64,000 bases of DNA from Gyrodactylus bullatarudis (taxonomy: Eukaryota; Platyhelminthes; Monogenea; Gyrodactylidea; Gyrodactylidae), in assembly GCA_012064415.1 (NCBI GenBank), contig SSNU01000247.1:1674629-1738628 (forward strand), given 5' to 3'. A program made the position numbers and the translations under genes. Positions 38,001 through 48,080 of this stretch are shown piece after piece. Within the stretch, counting starts at the first letter, position 1. Each line of letters begins with the position of its first letter. The notes beneath the pieces were generated by a model. That model searched no databases, was not told the origin of the DNA, and saw only the letters and a list, made by a program, of their open reading frames with translations.

Positions 38001-41000
38001 TATAAATTGTAGAAACTAATAGGTGTACTTTACTATATACATACAAGATAATAGGGTAATACAAAATTTTTAACTTTTCGTTCATGCCTTCATTTGATAG
38101 AAAATAAGAGAAGAAGAAAAAATTCCTATCAAACCTCATGTTTTTAATTTTATTTAGATGTGCATAGTTTCAATGATGAAGATGACAAATTTTCAATGAA
38201 TTTCACTACGATAATTGATAAATTTTGAATTATTGGACACACTATGATCTCCTTGAATAAGATTATCACATCAAATTAATATCAAATGTATTCTGAATAC
38301 ACCCTGAAAATATACGGTTTTAGGACATGGAGCATAAAGAATATTTATTTGAAGCATGAAATAGAAATGTGTTTGGGGAAAAAAATTTTTGTTTCTCTAC
38401 TACATAGTTTTTATCACATTTGAGTATCTCTCTTCATTTACATATTTAATTCGTACTTCTGTCCGAGGTCCTTGAGAATTATAATTCATCTAAATTAGAT
38501 TTTTTACCGAAAAATACATTATGTGGATGTGGTAAGAAAATATAACATGTCACTGATCAAAATATTGGTCCTTGACAAGTTTGATTTTATATCCGAACCT
38601 TGCCTGTACAGATAATGTCAAACGGAGCTAGAGGAGTAGTCAAACTAGAAGAATATAAACTCAAAGGAAATCAAAGATATTCTCCCCCTAGTCTTGTAAT
38701 CATCTCTCTCTCTCTCTGATCAAGAACATAATTAAATTGATCTTCACACAGACAGACAGCTATTAGCTAGGATCTCTCTCTCCATCTCTTTTTCTTGGAG
38801 AAATAACTTTTTTTATTGATCTATCAATCTTTTTGAGTTTCAGCTTCTTCAAACAAGCATACTCTCTTCTGGCCATTTTTCAAACTCTATAAAATTGAAG
38901 ATTATAATTATCCTCCTTCCTTGAGTTTGTATATATTAAAATTATACATTATGACAAAACGAGTAACAGAGAGTGTATGTATGTACTGTAACTGTACTGA
39001 AATGAAGAATGAGAAGAGGTCTGATTGGTTGGATGGTGATTTCGAGGGTGTGTGTGAATACATTACTGTGATTACACAATTATTGTATTGTATTATTAGA
39101 TTTGAGAATGATTTATTCCTTATACATTTGCTAGGAGATTATCATCATCTGAAGATAAATCTTTTCCTAATCTCCTTTTCCCATCATTTTTTATCCTCAA
39201 TGTAATTTTAATCAATGATAAATTGAAAAAGACACCCTATCATCTTCTATCCACTATCTACACTACATTGTGGAGAGTTGTGTATTATCGAATTTCTGGG
39301 ATAAACAAGAGGGAAGAGTTTTGAATGAAAACCTCTTGTCCAAATTGTATCAAGTAGTCCTCTTCTTCTTATTCGAATTTGATGAAGCTCTCAACGAGTT
39401 GATAGGAAATTTTTTTTTGATCCATTCTGGAATCTGAAATGTTCAGTGGATTAGACACTTTTAATGTGAACCAAAAAACCTCAGTACAGGTCTAATTCTG
39501 AAAAAAAACCATTCAAAATTTAAAAAAATAAATTTTTATCTGTAGAAAAATCCTAAAAAAGAGCCTGAAATTAATCATCTGCTAGATCAATAATTTATGA
39601 AAGTCTTCTTCTCTTCCCGGATTATTGCAACCAATTATTCCCTATTTCGTATCATTTGTTGGTTGAACTTTGAGCTAGAAAAGAATAAGGATTGTGTTCT
39701 AAAATTATTAGTATTATTGATATTAAAGATGTCATTATTATTTCTGGATCATTGAGAAAATTGAGAAATTTCTGCCAAAAATTTAATCATGGTATTCGAC
39801 TGCTTTGTATAATTATAAAATTATGTTCCTAGGAAAAATTTTGATCAACTTCTCAATTTGAAGTAAACAACATAAATTTCCAGATCAAGAGTTGATTATT
39901 AAGCTTTAAAAAAATCATGAAAGTGTGTCTAATATCAATTTCGAGTATTTTGATGAAAAACTATTCACATTTTCATGTCAACTGTGTGTATTATTAAAAA
40001 GATCGGCAAAATAATACAGCTCTTTCGAAAAAATGGATGATATTAATTTTTCTCAGTATTTTAAACCATTGCTCTACTTTACTCGAAATTTTTATTTACC
40101 AGGATTGCACTTCGAATGCTGGTCAATCGACCGGAGTATACTCCTGTCTAAAGTTCTCCTTTAGCTTGGAACGACAAATTGGGTCATATCTGGTCGGAGT
40201 TTACATTCCCACAATATTGGTTGTGATGGTTTCTTGGCTCAGTTTCTGGGTCAGTATGGAGGCCATTCCTGCTCGAGTGACAATCGGCCTCTTGACATTA
40301 TTATCCATTGTCACCAAAGTAAGTAATTATAGACAATACCCCCCCCCCCCATTATACACAATATAAAATGCTAATGAAAATTTAATTTATTCATTCATAC
40401 TGAAAAATTCAATTTCATTTTATGAACGGCGCTCGTTAAATAATTCTGTGAATTTAAATATTCTACTTTGCTACCATTGACAACTGGATGAAATTTTTAT
40501 TAAAGTTAATCAATCAAAATTAGTCAAAATGGGCAAAGATGGGCTCAGAGAAAAATTTTTTACGCTTTTCTATAAATTCTCTTTGTCAACTTTTAAGCAA
40601 CCGAAAAAGTAATTTTTAGATTGACTATAACGTTGTTCCCTTGCTACCGGACTATATTGTCTTCTGGCTTGTATTGGTCTATCGGTAGAAAAAGAAAGGT
40701 ATAGTATTTTTTTAAAAATAAGGATTATAAAAATTATAGTGATTGTTATAGTACTCAGAATTTTTAGAGCAAGGAAAATTAAGATTAAGATTAGAATAAA
40801 AAACATCATGAAAATATTTTGGATTCACACAATTTTCGCATACATGTCGTATTCTTCTTGGATCATCAGCCCAGTGTTTAGCTAATTCTGACTTGTCTTC
40901 CTGTACTTTTTCTATAGCCTTTTTGTGTTCTTTACACCTAAACTCAAAATTTCTTTCAATACGACTTATGTATGACTTGACCAAGTTATTTGAAAATACC

Positions 41001-42813
41001 TTGAATCTCATCTAGGTCTAATTTTTGTTTTTCAGTCAAAAAATTTCCCCTAATTATTAGAATAATAACTCTGATTACTATAGCAATCACTATAACTTTT
41101 ATAATCCTTGCTTTTTAAGAAATACTAGACCTTTCTCTTCCCTTTCTTTTTCTACAGATAGACCAATACAAGCCAGATGACAACATAGTAAGGTAGCAAG
41201 CGAACAACGTTATAGTTAGTCTATGCCGAACAGCTCCCTAAAAAACTATTTGGTTCAAAATTATAATTTTTAGGTTTTTTAATAAACAAGGTGAACTTAG
41301 TTAATTCTAACAAAATCCCTTTGATGATTAATTAATGATGTGTAATTTTTAGGATCTTTATTCTTATAGTTTGGGCTTGAAAGAAGAGGACTTGTGAATA
41401 AAAAATTTAAAACCATTTATCTTTCAAGGGTGCCGATGTAGCTGGTAACTTGCCAAGAGTCAGTTATATTAAAGCCATTGACATATGGATGATATCGTGC
41501 ATTCTATTTGTAATTTGCTCTCTGATAGAGTTTGCAATTGCATGTCAGCGAATGCGTAAAATTCAATACAAAAATTGGGAATCAGATGTTCGTCTTTTAG
41601 TGAGGCAAGAGTTGGCCAGAACCATGTGTCCTTGCCCGAGTCCTGGACTTGCATCTACCGGTGGGTACATGTTGCCCCCTGTTAATGGTAAATCTCAACC
41701 TCTCATGAATAACGGCTATGTGAACAATTATTGCAGTGGAACTGGTCTCGGCCTTGGCCATTGTCATACTCTTCTCTATGAGAATCACCATAATAATGTA
41801 TGTCTCTCCTTTTTTCTATTGCATACCTATTCAACTCTACTAGACTAAACTTACACCTACTTCAATCATAATTATGTACTTGCCTTTTTGCAGACTTGAG
41901 CTTTGAACAATGTTTCTTTTTCTCCATTAAACATCATAGGGAATACAATTAAAAGAATAGAATGTTCCAAGTGGGGAAGTAATTGTACTCCCCCTATCTG
42001 AGATGAGATGAGATGAGTTTTGTTTTTATTTTTTTAAAAATAGAATAGAAAGTAAAGGAAACTTGTCTCTGCACACTCTTTAATGGATAAAAGATATATT
42101 TAAATCTGAGTGTGTGTGTATCGCTTGAGAACTTCTTTCAATTAATGAGATTGCCTTTGAGATGACTGGTGAAGCGGAAAATGTTCATCTCTCTTCTTTT
42201 TATTTCTCTCGCTTTCATTCCTTCTTACTGGGGGGATATTCTTTCCTCTACATCATTATTTTAAGCCATCCATCTGTATTTCATTTTAATATATTTGTTT
42301 ATATATAGATAGATATTTACTTAGCAATTTAATAGGATTCTTCTTAATTTTCTTCAATAGAACAAAAGTGTCGGATTCAAAATCCCTCCCAAAGATTATT
42401 CCCCAGAGGCAGAGGATGGAAAAATGTTATTTATAGCAGCAGACTCAGAGAAACAACTGGAATCGTCTAGAGGAAAAAATGAAAAGAGGAGCAGCTCCAT
42501 GAAAAAGTCTATGGACGGCCAGAGTAGTCGAGTACCATCAACCAAAAGATCTCATTCGGTTAAGAGACAAAAGATTTGCTCTGAGGATAACATCTCGAGA
42601 AAAAGTAGACACGTCAGCCACGAGCTCAAACAAAAACTAGATTCAACTAAACAAGCAAATCTTTCATTTTATTCAAATAATGCAGCTCAAAAAGCTACCG
42701 CTAGAAAAACTCCTAATGCTAATGAAATAGATTCTTACAGCAGATTTATATTCCCAGCTATATTTCTCCTGTACAACTGCATTTATTGGATCTATTACTT
42801 AAAGTTAGCCTAG
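20015..42813 (+). CDS. Cys-loop ligand-gated chloride channel (glycine/glutamate-receptor-like)
   Basis: Four exons (20015-20671, 40103-40318, 41429-41797, 42361-42813) join in phase to 564 residues; intron 1 is 19.4 kb. A signal peptide (LLLCLLLVNRISS) precedes the agonist-binding domain. The Cys-loop is CQMHLSKFPMDQQIC (13 residues between Cys). A second Cys pair in CTSNAGQSTGVYSC is typical of glycine, glutamate and histamine-gated chloride channels. M1 is SYLVGVYIPTILVVMVSWL. M2 starts with the anion-selective PARV. M3 is YIKAIDIWMISCILFV and M4 IFPAIFLLYNCIYW. The M3-M4 loop is long, Ser- and Lys-rich (KRSHSVKRQK). The ligand cannot be named. M2 is unusual at 6' and 14' (see findings). 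It would act in excitable-cell membranes as a pentamer. Confidence 0.92.
25187..25470. mobile_element. Hairpin-forming (fold-back) element with tRNA-like core
   Basis: Arms 25187-25273 and 25385-25470 are inverted copies. The outer 55 or so bases are identical, from TTTAACCTAAGTATACATAT through TTTCGTCCTCTTTT, and only a few mismatches follow before GCGATTTG. The loop is about 110 bp. On the plus strand it contains TGGACGAGTTGATTAAGC, which resembles a pol III A box/D arm, and GCATTGGACTACAACAAATC, like an anticodon arm. On the minus strand the left arm reads TAGGTTCAAATCGCAG, B-box-like. This suggests two opposed tRNA-derived SINE pieces, or a MITE that captured them. No target duplication was found. 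Confidence 0.65.
25567..27584. mobile_element. IS630/Tc1-mariner-type DNA transposon with 401-bp terminal inverted repeats
   Basis: The element is 2,018 bp. It begins TACCTTTTCCATGTCAAG and ends with the exact reverse complement, flanked by TA on both sides (25565-25566 and 27585-27586), as expected for TA-targeting transposons. The inverted repeats (25567-25967 and 27184-27584) appear identical over all 401 bp, which suggests recent insertion. The core carries a minus-strand transposase, split by a frameshift. It lies antisense within the chloride-channel intron. Confidence 0.9.
26007..27067 (-). pseudogene. IS630/Tc1-mariner-type transposase split by a frameshift
   Basis: Part 1 (27067-26675, 130 residues) is the DNA-binding region with helix-turn-helix units: KENIINLYNDGKDWKEYAK, VPYQTAYKWIRDRE, a basic RGGFRNRKK linker, and a second HTH ending NTIKNWLDAE. 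Part 2 (up to 26007) has the catalytic triad: Asp in IIYVDETNFNLY, Asp in TIVIDNAPAHN, and Glu in NPIEYVW, with 33 residues between the second Asp and Glu. Part 1 stops at TGA (26677-26675). The catalytic frame resumes if one A is re-read or restored in the A-run near 26698-26702. So one base appears deleted, or a -1 frameshift is used. The family is clear from domain order; the exact subfamily is not. Confidence 0.85.
37852..37970 (+). repeat. Penelope-associated repeat, copy A
   Basis: It begins with AGACCAATACAAGCCAGA and shares GACAACAT, GAACAAC, CGAACAGCT and GGTTCAAAATTA with copy B at 41152-41270, in the same orientation. An inverted copy C lies at 40621-40700. Confidence 0.7.
40621..40700 (-). 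repeat. Penelope-associated repeat, copy C (inverted)
   Basis: Its reverse complement reads GATAGACCAATACAAGCC and continues CAACGTTATAGT, matching copy B at 41152-41270. Copies C and B therefore form an inverted repeat around the GIY-YIG frame. Confidence 0.75.
40712..41011 (-). pseudogene. Penelope-like element GIY-YIG endonuclease fragment
   Basis: A 99-codon ATG frame contains KSYISRIERNFEFRCKEHK followed by KAIEK and SELAKHW. This resembles the GIY-YIG nuclease core of Penelope-like retroelements: a Y-x-G-R-type strand, an R-C/R-x-E-H-K helix, and an S-x-L-A-x-H block. The upstream reverse transcriptase is absent. Flanking inverted repeats (40621-40700 and 41152-41270) fit the terminal repeats of such elements. 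The assignment rests on short motifs only. The C-terminal 30 residues are low-complexity and may be read-through. Confidence 0.45.
41152..41270 (+). repeat. Penelope-associated repeat, copy B
   Basis: It begins ACAGATAGACCAATACAAGC and is about 75-80 percent identical by eye to copy A at 37852-37970; copy C is its inverted partner. Confidence 0.75.
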
Positions 42814-43159
42814 TGAGAGATAAAGATCAAATCAACTTTTTAATACTTATGTGCTCAAAAAGATCGAAATGCTCACTTTTTTTATCATACGATATCGAGT
42901 ATTATTAGCTGAATTCTATTTGAAATTTTCATGATTTATAAATGTAAAGATTTATTTCATCGGAATAATTTAATAAATTATAGAATTACATTCTTTAGAT
43001 TTTTACTAGATTTTTCCACAAGAAAATTTCCAAATTGGGATTTCAAATTTGAAAAGACTCCTTTATTTTGTTTAAAGTTTCTAGCTGGCTTACACTAAGG
43101 AATTTATAAAGAGTTTTAGTTAATCACACAATTTGAATATCTTCTCTCAGCACGCTCTA
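42814..43159. other. Intergenic region between the chloride channel and RPS15
   Basis: About 350 bp with the channel 3' flank and the RPS15 promoter. A strong acceptor-like TCTTCTCTCAG lies 9 bp before the RPS15 ATG. Confidence 0.5.
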
Positions 43160-43645
43160 ATGGTAAGTTTATTTTCTCTCATGTTTAGTCTGACGAACAA
43201 AAGAAACGCAGGCCATTTAAAAAATTCTCCTATAGAGGTGTGGACTTGGATCAACTTTTAGACCTCTCCAAGTAAGTATTTTTAGTCTGATTTTAGTGCA
43301 CAACTCGGAAAGCTATTCAGAGCTCGTGTCAGAAGAAGGCTTACCAAAGGATTTACTGATAAACAAGAAAGACTTTTAAAGAAACTTGTCAAAAGCAAGA
43401 AAGATTGTCCAGTAGGTGAGAAGCCTGCTCCTGTCAAAACACATCTCAGAGGTATGGTTGTCATTCCCCAAATGATTGGATCAATTGTTGCTATCTACAA
43501 CGGAAAACTATTCAATCAAGTTGAAATCAGACCAGAAATGATTGGACACTATTTGGGCGAGTTCTCTATCTCATACAAGCCTATTAAGCACGGTAGACCA
43601 GGTATTGGTGCAACCCACAGTTCCCGATTTATTCCTTTGAAATAA
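43160..43645 (+). CDS. RPS15: 40S ribosomal protein uS19 (RPS15)
   Basis: The start codon alone forms the first coding piece (43160-43162). A 26-bp intron follows immediately (ATG|GTAAGT), then 43189-43271, a 25-bp intron, and 43297-43645. The product is 144 residues, against 145 in human. [17 protein letters not shown], then [28 protein letters not shown] and [18 protein letters not shown] are near-identical to uS19. The protein sits in the small-subunit head and helps pre-40S export. Without the first intron the conserved N-terminus would lack a start, so I consider it real. It converges on ENTPD with 56 bp between stop codons. Confidence 0.95.
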
Positions 43646-43701
43646 ATTAAGTTCTTGTGGTTAAAAATCTTTTATTTATTCTATCTGTACAAAGTTTAAT
43701 T

Positions 43702-45533
43702 CTATAATTTTGACTGCATTCCGTTGATTTTGTGATATGACTCTGTTTTATTCATTCTCGTTTGTCTGGGCTTGTCGAGCCTAATAAGAGTTTTGAGGCA
43801 TGACCAGAGGTGAGAAAGAAAAAACCTTCTAATCAAGTAAAATCCAACACATGATGCCAATAGAAAGAGAAAGACCCTTAAGTTGACAAGTTGACACGTC
43901 CAATCACTCAAATTCTCACTTTTAATCGACACTTGAGAGTACAACAACAATAAGGCACCAAGGCTCCACTGTACTTCAATTTCACTAATAAAATCGATAG
44001 GATTAAAATTCTTATAATTTTTATTGAAGCCGAATCCCTCATGGAGAGTTGTCAGAATCCATGAAGCGATGAAACATCGATTTCTAAAAAGATTATTAAA
44101 TTTAATTACTTTTTCTTATCGACAATATCATCAAAACTTTGACGTTCATGATTATCACCAAGAAACTTTTTGTAAGACAAAACACTGATATCTGACACAT
44201 TAAGAGAACAGTATGCCTTGGAATCCTTGTAGAAATTTTCAAATTCATAATAGTTTGGCACAGAAACATCTTTGGTTGTGTACCAAAACTCTGAAAGACC
44301 ATAAAATATATTTTTTGTATCCTGTGAGATTAAAGGTTGGTACTGGCCCATCATTCCGCAACTTGAATACTTGCAAGGTAGATCCTTCCCAAGGATCCTC
44401 TTTTGATTCTGTAGACATTCATCAAGTATTCCCGAGCCCTAATTTTTAAATAAAAATAATGGCGTTAAGAACCAAGTTAAAATTTACTCCTAGCATTATT
44501 TTCAACCAACTTGAAGTATAAATATGCCTTTAGAATAGATTGAGGCAAACCGAGTATTGAAGAAGGAATCATATTCTTCAAAATCATCTGGTAGGACAAC
44601 CTCGACGACACTTTTATGAAGACAACCATCTTTAAGATAGGTTGGTTGATTTGTGTCGAAATTACTCTGGCTAGAATTTATCACAAGACTTGCTCTGTAA
44701 CTAGAAAAACAAAGTAAATAAAAGGAAATTACATTTTTCTTGCCGAGTTGACACCGTAACCAAGATAAGTAGTGGAATAAATTTCATAATTTTTATTTCC
44801 AATCTTAAATTTGAATATTGAAGATGAATCGGAATTCGAAATTTTAGTATTAGCAACATTGAAGGCTATTTGCATGGAGCCTCCACCCATGTCAATCATC
44901 CCAATTTGTTGAGAAGTGTCTTTGAGGAGAGTTTTGGCTAGGTAATTGACTGCCACCCATCCATAAACCCCTTCTTCAAATCCTGAAATTGTTTTTGCCA
45001 TTTCACTAGTGAAATAGAGTTTGTAATTTCTTTTTATTATACTCTTAACTTCATTCCAAATTTTATTTTGATCATTTTCACTGAGAAACCTCATTCCAGC
45101 GGTAGCCAAAACAAAAATGTGAGTTTTTGGTATTTCACTTGAAGGAATGAAATTAATGGCATGATCTATTAAATCTTTAATGTAAGGTTCTAATTCAGAT
45201 AGATTTTCAACAAAGTTTGAGAGACCAGGAGAATTTTTATGCACAACCATTTCCCCTTTACTATCCTTGGCTACAGATATTCCATTAATAATTCCACCGA
45301 ATTCTTGATCTGATTGCCATTTGTAGAGAAACATTCGTGATCCGCTACTTCCTTTCGAAGAGAATAAATAAAGAAAAATTACCAGCATCAATTAAAATGG
45401 AATATTTAGCAGTAGCTGACGCAAGTGGAAATCCATCAATAAAAATAATGAGAAAACTTAATATGTAAAGGATAAAAATCTTTTTTAAATTTATGAATTC
45501 ATTTCTAATGGTGATGAGAATGAACGTGGGCAT
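43702..45533 (-). CDS. ENTPD4: Ectonucleoside triphosphate diphosphohydrolase, ENTPD4/7-like
   Basis: Five exons (45533-45383, 45351-44733, 44700-44511, 44438-44110, 44083-43702) join in phase to 556 residues; introns are 31, 32, 72 and 26 bp. An N-terminal helix (IFILYILSFLIIFIDGF) and a C-terminal helix (FLFLLASCVGFYLI) give the two-anchor topology of the family. The apyrase conserved regions are present: ILIDAGSSGSRMF (ACR1), ATAGMR (ACR2), GFEEGVYGWVAVNYL (ACR3) and MIDMGGGSMQIAF (ACR4). YGLSEFWYTTKDV and QWSLGALL match later blocks. The enzyme hydrolyses nucleoside tri/diphosphates in the lumen of Golgi or lysosome, or outside the cell. I favour the ENTPD4/7 group because of the FILQGSGILDEC region, but a CD39-type assignment is possible. 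Confidence 0.9.
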
Positions 45534-45694
45534 AATTTAGCTGCAAAACTAATCAAATAAGATCATAAAAGCTCTTTCAGCATCTGTTCATCGTTAAATG
45601 AATTCAAAGATAATAAAATTTAAAACAAGTCTTGAGTCATTAGTGTCTGACAACAAATTGTTTTATTTAATAAAAAATCTGCAAATAATAGGAT
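45534..45694. promoter_or_regulatory. Divergent promoter region, ENTPD and FZR1
   Basis: 161 bp separate the two start codons. The FZR1 ATG is preceded by AATAATAGGAT, compatible with an acceptor just upstream. Confidence 0.4.
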
Positions 45695-48080
45695 ATGGAC
45701 CAAAGTTATGAGAAACGATTAATCACTAGTCCCTATAATTCTGTATGATATGCCAATTAACTCTTTTTTTAGCCTATTAAATTAAGCAGTCCATTAAAAT
45801 CTCCAAATCGAGACCATTATTCAGATCGTTACATTCCACTTAGAGATAAATCTCGTTGGCAATGCTCTCCAGCACTTGAAGTATTTTTTATTCTATCTTT
45901 TATTCTCCCAGCTTTTTTCTAATCGTAAAAATGGTTCGTTGGATAGTCCTTCAAAGAGAAAATCGACTTCTGGTGCAGCTACAAACTCTCAGTGTGATAT
46001 TTTGTCAATGCTTATTGAAAACGAGCTAGGTTGTGAAAACAACAATGATAACGAATCCAAAGATAAGAAAAATAATGAGAACCAGCCAAACATTTTCTCC
46101 GTAAATCTTTCTAAAATTTATATTTACTTTAGTTTCGCAAAATCAGCGATAGTCCTCAGAAGCTCAAAACTTCTTTTGTTCTCTCTCCGGTGTCAGAAAA
46201 AACTCAGAAATTGCTTCAACAGCCGAAATCAGAATTTAGAAATATTCCCAAATTACCATACAAAGTATTAGATGCACCAGATCTTCATGATGATTTTTAC
46301 TTGAATCTCGTCGACTGGTCCTCAAGAAATATCTTGGCTGTTGGACTTGGAACTAGTGTTTATCTTTGGAGTGCATACAATAGCAAAGTACTTCGTCTAT
46401 TTGATGCCGCTTTTGAACAAGACATTGTAACATCTGTTGCATGGCATTCTAAAGGACTTCATCTAGCTGTGGGAACCTATAAAGGTCGAGTACAAATTTG
46501 GGATGTTGATTCAAAGAAGCGCATCGGTGTACTCCCGGGACATGATGCTAGAGTTGGTGCACTTGCTTGGAATTCCCATCTCTTGGCCAGTGGAAGTCGA
46601 GATAGGCTCATTCTTTTACGTGACATTCGTGAGAAAGAATCAACAGGAGAAAGCAATCTTTTTGGCTTCATGGGTGGTTACAATAATTTCATTGTTGACA
46701 AGAGAGAGTTTAGTAAGTTTTTTACCCATCCTTCAATTTAATCGATTGTGATTCATTTTTGAATTTAGCTGAGAAATCCATCAGAGACTCAACCATGGTC
46801 CCCTCAACATCAAACAACAGACGTCCTAGAATACTTAAATCAGTAAAATTTTAATAAGACTACACTATCTAATTTTTGCTAATTATAGATAATTTTTATT
46901 AGTCTCGACTCTCCAAAGTATCAGAGCTATTCCGTAATCTTGACTCCATGGATAGAGGTTCAACTAACTCTTCAGATGATGATTCTAGCTGCAAACGTAT
47001 TAACAAGCCTAGAAACAAATTTCCCTCTGAACAAGACAACACCATGGGTTGTGAGTATTTTTTCTCTCAATTAAAATTAATGTCTAAACTGTTTCTTAAT
47101 CAAATTAAGCTTCGTGTCAAACAGACGAAGAAGAAAGAATGGATGATTCAGATGATGAAGCCTTTGGAGAGTCCTCCATGAAAATCACCAAAAGAGATAA
47201 TTCACAATCGAAAGGAATGGGTAATCTTTCTCTTGATAATCCCCTGTCTGCTGTTACTGGTCTAACAAGGACTGCTTCACCAGCTCAAAAGTCACTGAGT
47301 ACTGGCCGAAGTCTCGAAGAATTTCCCTCAATCCGTAAAGAAAATGGATACCGGCCTTTGCGAATATTACGAAATCACCGCCAGGAGATTTGTGGACTCA
47401 AATGGTCCCCTGAAGGTCAGTATTTAGCTAGCGGTGGAAATGACAATCAACTTTTTATTTGGGATCCTGTTGTTGGGGGAAGTGCCCAGCCTATTTATTC
47501 CTATGATAGTCATGTCGCTGCTGTCAAAGCAATCGCATGGTCCCCTCATAAACATGGTCTTTTGGCTAGCGGTGGGGGTACAGCTGATCGAACAATTCGC
47601 TTTTGGAATACTCTCACTGGCCAAGCACTTCATTCAGTCGATACGGGCAGTCAGGTGAGAATTGATTTTTGATATTCAAATTTATGACAATTTTATTGCC
47701 TGTGAAAGCCTGTTATATTTATAAAAACATTGATTTTTACAGGTTTGTAATATAGTCTGGTCACCACATGACAATGAATTATTGACAACTCATGGTTATA
47801 GTGAAAATCAAATTCTCGTCTGGCAATATCCAGCTATGAAGAGGTTGGCCAAATTGATTGGTCATACAAGCCGAGTCCTCTACTTGGCCATTAGTCCTGA
47901 TGGAGAAAATATTGTAACTGGTGCTGGGGATGAAACTCTAAGATTTTGGAATGTATTCGCTAAAAATAAGGATGACAAGGTGAGTATTTTCGAAGATTAA
48001 ATTAAATTATTTCTTTATTATAACTTGTCTTTTAATAGTCTGTAAGATCCAGTCTTAATCTATTCGAGTGCATGCGCTGA
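45695..48080 (+). CDS. FZR1: APC/C co-activator CDH1 / fizzy-related
   Basis: Nine exons join in phase to 651 residues: 45695-45742, 45773-45880, 45912-46100, 46133-46712, 46769-46842, 46903-47050, 47125-47654, 47743-47979 and 48039-48080. The first three introns are 30, 31 and 32 bp. The N-terminus MDQSYEKRL and [12 protein letters not shown] (C-box position), then [20 protein letters not shown], lead into a WD40 propeller with [73 protein letters not shown] and [16 protein letters not shown]1 brings substrates to the anaphase-promoting complex in late mitosis and G1. Two oddities: about 170 extra residues lie between the second and third propeller blades, and the terminal IR tail is replaced by Met-Arg (NLFECMR). 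Confidence 0.93.

Larger units (their letters stand above)
20672..40102 (+). other. 19.4-kb intron 1 of the chloride-channel gene
   Basis: A donor GTGAGT at 20672 and acceptor TTTACCAG at 40102 bound this intron, which is several hundred times longer than most introns here. Apart from the separately listed hairpin element, the IS630-type transposon and one copy of the Penelope-associated repeat, I see only AT-rich DNA with simple repeats (pyrimidine-rich CT tracts near 24050-24075, CATT and ATC repeats near 34495-34520, GA tract near 37434-37455). The segment 23400-23480 shares GAAAAATTTTGCTGATTTCA-like sequence with the interior of the MITE at 6467-6857 and may be a decayed relative. Confidence 0.75.
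40319..41428 (+). other. Chloride-channel intron 2, largely repetitive
   Basis: The intron holds an uninterrupted poly-C run just after the donor (about 40340-40352), two inverted repeat copies and a Penelope-like endonuclease fragment on the minus strand. Confidence 0.7.

Noticed and set aside
37846..38139. 97-codon minus-strand frame near 38 kb
   Set aside because: It overlaps repeat copy A and shows low-complexity Phe/Tyr-rich sequence without any family resemblance.
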